NCBI GenBank assembly: GCA_002384055.1
Contig: DGAU01000011.1
Location: 106,122-148,729 of the forward strand
Source of the DNA: Flavobacteriaceae bacterium UBA4022
GTDB taxonomy: Bacteria; Bacteroidota; Bacteroidia; Flavobacteriales; Flavobacteriaceae
Reading direction: 5' to 3'
DNA length: 42,608 bases
The notes below the pieces were generated by a model. It was not told where the DNA came from. It was given only the letters and a program-made list of their open reading frames with translations, and did no database searches. Each line of letters opens with the position of its first letter. The stretch's first letter is position 1. Made by a program: the position numbers and the translations under genes. Below, piece after piece: positions 40,498 through 42,608 of this stretch.

Positions 40498-41390
40498 TGG
40501 TCATTGAGAAATATGGTGGTATTGATATTGGTTCCAATGCCATTAGGCTTTTAATTGCTTCTGTAACACAATTGCCTGGCAAGCCCGCGCGCTTCAAAAA
40601 AACATCTTTGGTCCGCGTACCTATTCGGTTGGGTGCGGATGTATTCCTCAACGGTTATATTTCGCCATTGAACCAGAGCCGTATGACCGAGGCCTTGGAG
40701 GCTTTTAGATTACTCATCAAAAACCACAATGTAGTGAGCTTCCGCGCTTGCGCTACCTCTGCCATGCGTGAGGCAAAAAATGGGCAAGAAGTCGCTGACG
40801 CTATTTTTAAGGCCACGGGAATTGCTATTGAGATTATCGATGGTGAGGTTGAAGCAGACATTATTGCCGGCACAGATTTGGGTGCTTTTATCGATTCAGA
40901 CAAGACATTTCTTTATGTAGATGTTGGTGGTGGAAGTACTGAATTAACCCTTTTTACTGGGGGCGAAGCCCTGGTTTCTAAATCGTTTAAATTGGGTACC
41001 GTCCGTATTCTTAATGACATGGTGCGCGAGAGTGTTTGGGACGAAGTCAAGTCTTGGGTCACCCAAAACACCGCGCAGTATGATAAAATTGACGTTATCG
41101 GTTCGGGTGGGAATATCAATAGTATTTATGCAAAAAGCGGTAAGAAAATTGGTAAACCTTTGAGTTATTTTTTCTTGTCGAACTACTATGAATTACTCAA
41201 GTCAATGACTTATCACGAACGGATCTATGAATTGGATATGAATCCAGACCGAGCGGACGTCATTATTCCTGCGACAAAGATTTATTTGTCTGCCATGAAA
41301 TGGAGTCAAGCAAAAAACATCTATGTGCCTAAAATTGGACTGGCTGACGGTATTGTCAAGCGTCTATACAATGAAAATAGAGCCCTATAG
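40494..41390 (+). CDS. ppx: Ppx/GppA-family exopolyphosphatase
   Basis: This is a 298-residue single-module Ppx/GppA protein of the ASKHA fold. It shortens polyphosphate or hydrolyses pppGpp. The nucleotide-binding blocks are YGGIDIGSNAIRLLIA (near 6-21) and FLYVDVGGGSTELTLF in the middle, and GSGGNINSIYAKSG follows. It lacks the C-terminal HD-like domain of long Ppx proteins, which is usual for short forms in Bacteroidota. ATG 40494 overlaps the ppk stop; ATG 40497 is an alternative. Synthesis (ppk) and breakdown (ppx) sit in one transcript, presumably for balanced polyphosphate levels. The opposing miaE gene converges with a 10-bp gap. Confidence 0.92.
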   Translation: MMVIEKYGGIDIGSNAIRLLIASVTQLPGKPARFKKTSLVRVPIRLGADVFLNGYISPLNQSRMTEALEAFRLLIKNHNVVSFRACATSAMREAKNGQEVADAIFKATGIAIEIIDGEVEADIIAGTDLGAFIDSDKTFLYVDVGGGSTELTLFTGGEALVSKSFKLGTVRILNDMVRESVWDEVKSWVTQNTAQYDKIDVIGSGGNINSIYAKSGKKIGKPLSYFFLSNYYELLKSMTYHERIYELDMNPDRADVIIPATKIYLSAMKWSQAKNIYVPKIGLADGIVKRLYNENRAL

Positions 41391-41400
41391 ACACTGCGGA

Positions 41401-42012
41401 TTAGCCATGGACTAATTCGGCACTGCCCAAGTCTTTGATGATTTGAGCTTCAAATTCGAGTAAATCATGCCATTTTTGATCTACAACCGCGCGATCTCCA
41501 TATTGACGGGCAAAGGTTAAAAACATAATATAGTGATTGGCCTCGCTGATCATGAGCTTGCGGTAAAACTCAGCCAACGATTTGTCTTCTAACGCTTCAC
41601 TAAGCAGCCTAAAACGCTCGCAGCTTCTGGCCTCAATGAGTGCGGCGTATAAAAGTCGATGCACTAGGTTGGTATTGCGGCTACCTCCTTTGGCAAAAAA
41701 CGTCATGAGTTTATTGACATAACCATCTTTTCGTTCACGGCCTAAGTGTTGGCCCCGAGCCACAATACGGTCATGGACCATTTTGAAATGACTCATTTCT
41801 TCTTGTGCCAAAAGTGTCATTTCGGCCACTAAATCGCTGTATTCTGGGTAGCCTATGATAAATGAAATTGCCGTTGAGGCAGCTTTTTGCTCGCAATAGG
41901 CATGATCCGTAAGTATTTCGTCAATGTTTTTGGCGACAATATTGACCCATCTGGGGTCGGTGGGCAATTTGAGTCCGAGCATTTTTTTGGAGCTGTCCGT
42001 ATTGGATGACAT
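41401..42012 (-). CDS. miaE: tRNA-(ms2io6A)-hydroxylase
   Basis: MiaE is a di-iron enzyme that hydroxylates the isopentenyl group of ms2i6A37 in tRNA. The protein has 203 residues. The start LGLKLPTDPRWVNIVAKNIDEILTDHAYCEQKAAS and the iron-ligand segments EEMSHF, EARSCERF and EANHYIMF fit a ferritin-like four-helix bundle. The first ten residues are extra, and the ATG at 41980-41982 is an alternative start. It follows dnaX by 9 nt on the minus strand, probably in one operon, and converges with ppx. It is an unusual gene in a phylum where hydroxylated ms2io6A is not widely studied. Confidence 0.92.
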   Translation of the reverse strand: MSSNTDSSKKMLGLKLPTDPRWVNIVAKNIDEILTDHAYCEQKAASTAISFIIGYPEYSDLVAEMTLLAQEEMSHFKMVHDRIVARGQHLGRERKDGYVNKLMTFFAKGGSRNTNLVHRLLYAALIEARSCERFRLLSEALEDKSLAEFYRKLMISEANHYIMFLTFARQYGDRAVVDQKWHDLLEFEAQIIKDLGSAELVHG

Positions 42013-42021
42013 ATGAATTGA

Positions 42022-42608
42022 TTAAAGTTCTAAATCAAGAGCGACCCTTAAGGTCTCAATGAACGGATTTTTTTCTTTGAGTTTTTCGAATTTTTCGGCA
42101 GGGGTGTAGGCGTATCGTGTGTTTTCACTCTCTACTACGTCAATGCTCAGGCTAATGGCATGGTTGTTCAGTTCCTTATGTAAAAAAGCCAATAAAGATC
42201 CTTTTTCGCGCTCGACCTCAATCTTAATGGTGTCATTAGGGAAGGTCAAACAAATCATGGTGTCCTTCAAAACCGGGGCAACCATCGTCAAATGGGACAA
42301 AAGATTATACTGTCCCGCTGCTTCAACTTTTGTGGCATATGCGCTCCAGGCCGCTTTAAATGCCACTTCGGTAAAAGCGCTTTCTGGTAAAACCGCTGTG
42401 GCGGGTTCTCGAGATTTGACAATCTCTTGAATTTGATTTTTTTCAGAAATACTTTTGAGCGATAAAGAAGATGTCTTTTTACGCACCCCTTCAAAAGTGA
42501 ATTCTGGTTTTTTGGCAGGTGTTACGACGGGCTCTAAAGTCGGTCTTTGTGCCCCTTCAATTTCGTGCATTTTTGCTGCAGTCGGGAGATCTTCTGCATC
42601 AACTTTCG
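42022..42608 (-). CDS. dnaX: DNA polymerase III subunit gamma/tau, C-terminal part (5' end outside window)
   Basis: The minus-strand frame is open to the window edge, so the gene continues beyond 42608; about 195 codons are inside. The C-terminal ~110 residues contain ICLTFPNDTIKIEVEREKG, then LLAFLHKELNN, YAYTPAEKFEKLKEKNPFIE and a final LRVALDLEL. I recognise this as the tail of flavobacterial DnaX. Before it come Pro/Lys/Ser-rich linker residues. The AAA+ ATPase part is not in the window. The call rests on this C-terminal similarity and is fairly firm. miaE follows after 9 nt. Confidence 0.8.
   Translation of the reverse strand, partial: KVDAEDLPTAAKMHEIEGAQRPTLEPVVTPAKKPEFTFEGVRKKTSSLSLKSISEKNQIQEIVKSREPATAVLPESAFTEVAFKAAWSAYATKVEAAGQYNLLSHLTMVAPVLKDTMICLTFPNDTIKIEVEREKGSLLAFLHKELNNHAISLSIDVVESENTRYAYTPAEKFEKLKEKNPFIETLRVALDLEL

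Noticed and set aside
1..42608. tRNA, rRNA, CRISPR, insertion sequences or prophage
   Set aside because: I saw no cloverleaf-like genes, regularly spaced repeats, transposase, integrase or phage structural genes. A tRNAscan, CRISPR finder and IS search would settle this.

Overview
The window comes from a chromosome of the Bacteroidota, most likely a marine member of the Flavobacteriaceae. The evidence is: a fused lpxC-fabZ gene, type IX secretion genes (porX, porQ), lipoproteins with short lipoboxes, little sign of Shine-Dalgarno sites, and repeated TAnnTTTG -7 promoter boxes. One of these, upstream of rpsA, has a TTG exactly 19 nt before it. The gene content is dominated by housekeeping genes. 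I see no rRNA, tRNA, CRISPR array, integrase, transposase or phage gene.

Layout. 1-4163: the 3' tip of a probable parC, a small lipoprotein, an XRE regulator, an M14 peptidase, an Lrp/AsnC regulator and aroB. 4236-8369: proline dehydrogenase, a membrane-anchored TPR-AraC regulator, a DUF4258-like protein, a remnant of alanine dehydrogenase, and tsaE. 8456-11348: porX, which regulates type IX secretion, and a divergent HD-domain phosphohydrolase. 11386-16582: the lipid A cluster lpxD, lpxC-fabZ, lpxA, then efp, a strong terminator, a second LpxD-like gene and an NTF2-like protein. 16671-21698: sucD, fabG, a membrane VWA-like protein, a prohibitin-like SPFH protein and aroQ. 21771-24601 (minus strand): lpd, two msrB genes in tandem and a collagen-motif lipoprotein. 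24793-32088: a UMF1-type MFS transporter, a triple-repeat lipoprotein, lon, porQ and cmk. 32357-37205: rpsA, pyrR, pyrB, a small STAS-like protein and rnz. 37263-42608: pdxH, a SixA-type phosphatase, ppk and ppx on the plus strand, then miaE and the 3' part of dnaX on the minus strand.

How the genes work together. Outer-membrane biogenesis is the main theme: LpxA, LpxC-FabZ and LpxD make the lipid A precursor, and FabG supplies fatty-acid reduction steps. PorX and PorQ belong to the type IX secretion and gliding apparatus. Other groups are polyphosphate turnover (ppk/ppx), pyrimidine synthesis (pyrR/pyrB), the shikimate pathway (aroB, aroQ), methionine sulfoxide repair in two compartments, and central carbon metabolism (sucD, lpd).

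The least ordinary items are not whole genes. (a) An 84-codon, start-less remnant of alanine dehydrogenase lies between tsaE and the DUF4258 gene. (b) The lrp/aroB convergent gap holds a three-way-junction fold whose closing stem overlaps a terminator hairpin. (c) A similar three-armed element lies upstream of lon. (d) rpsA has a long leader with crossing pairings and a five-codon upstream ORF. (e) A 23-bp perfect terminator stem contains the aroQ stop codon. I did not find a clear undescribed multi-gene system. All pairings and family calls were made by eye and need computation to confirm.
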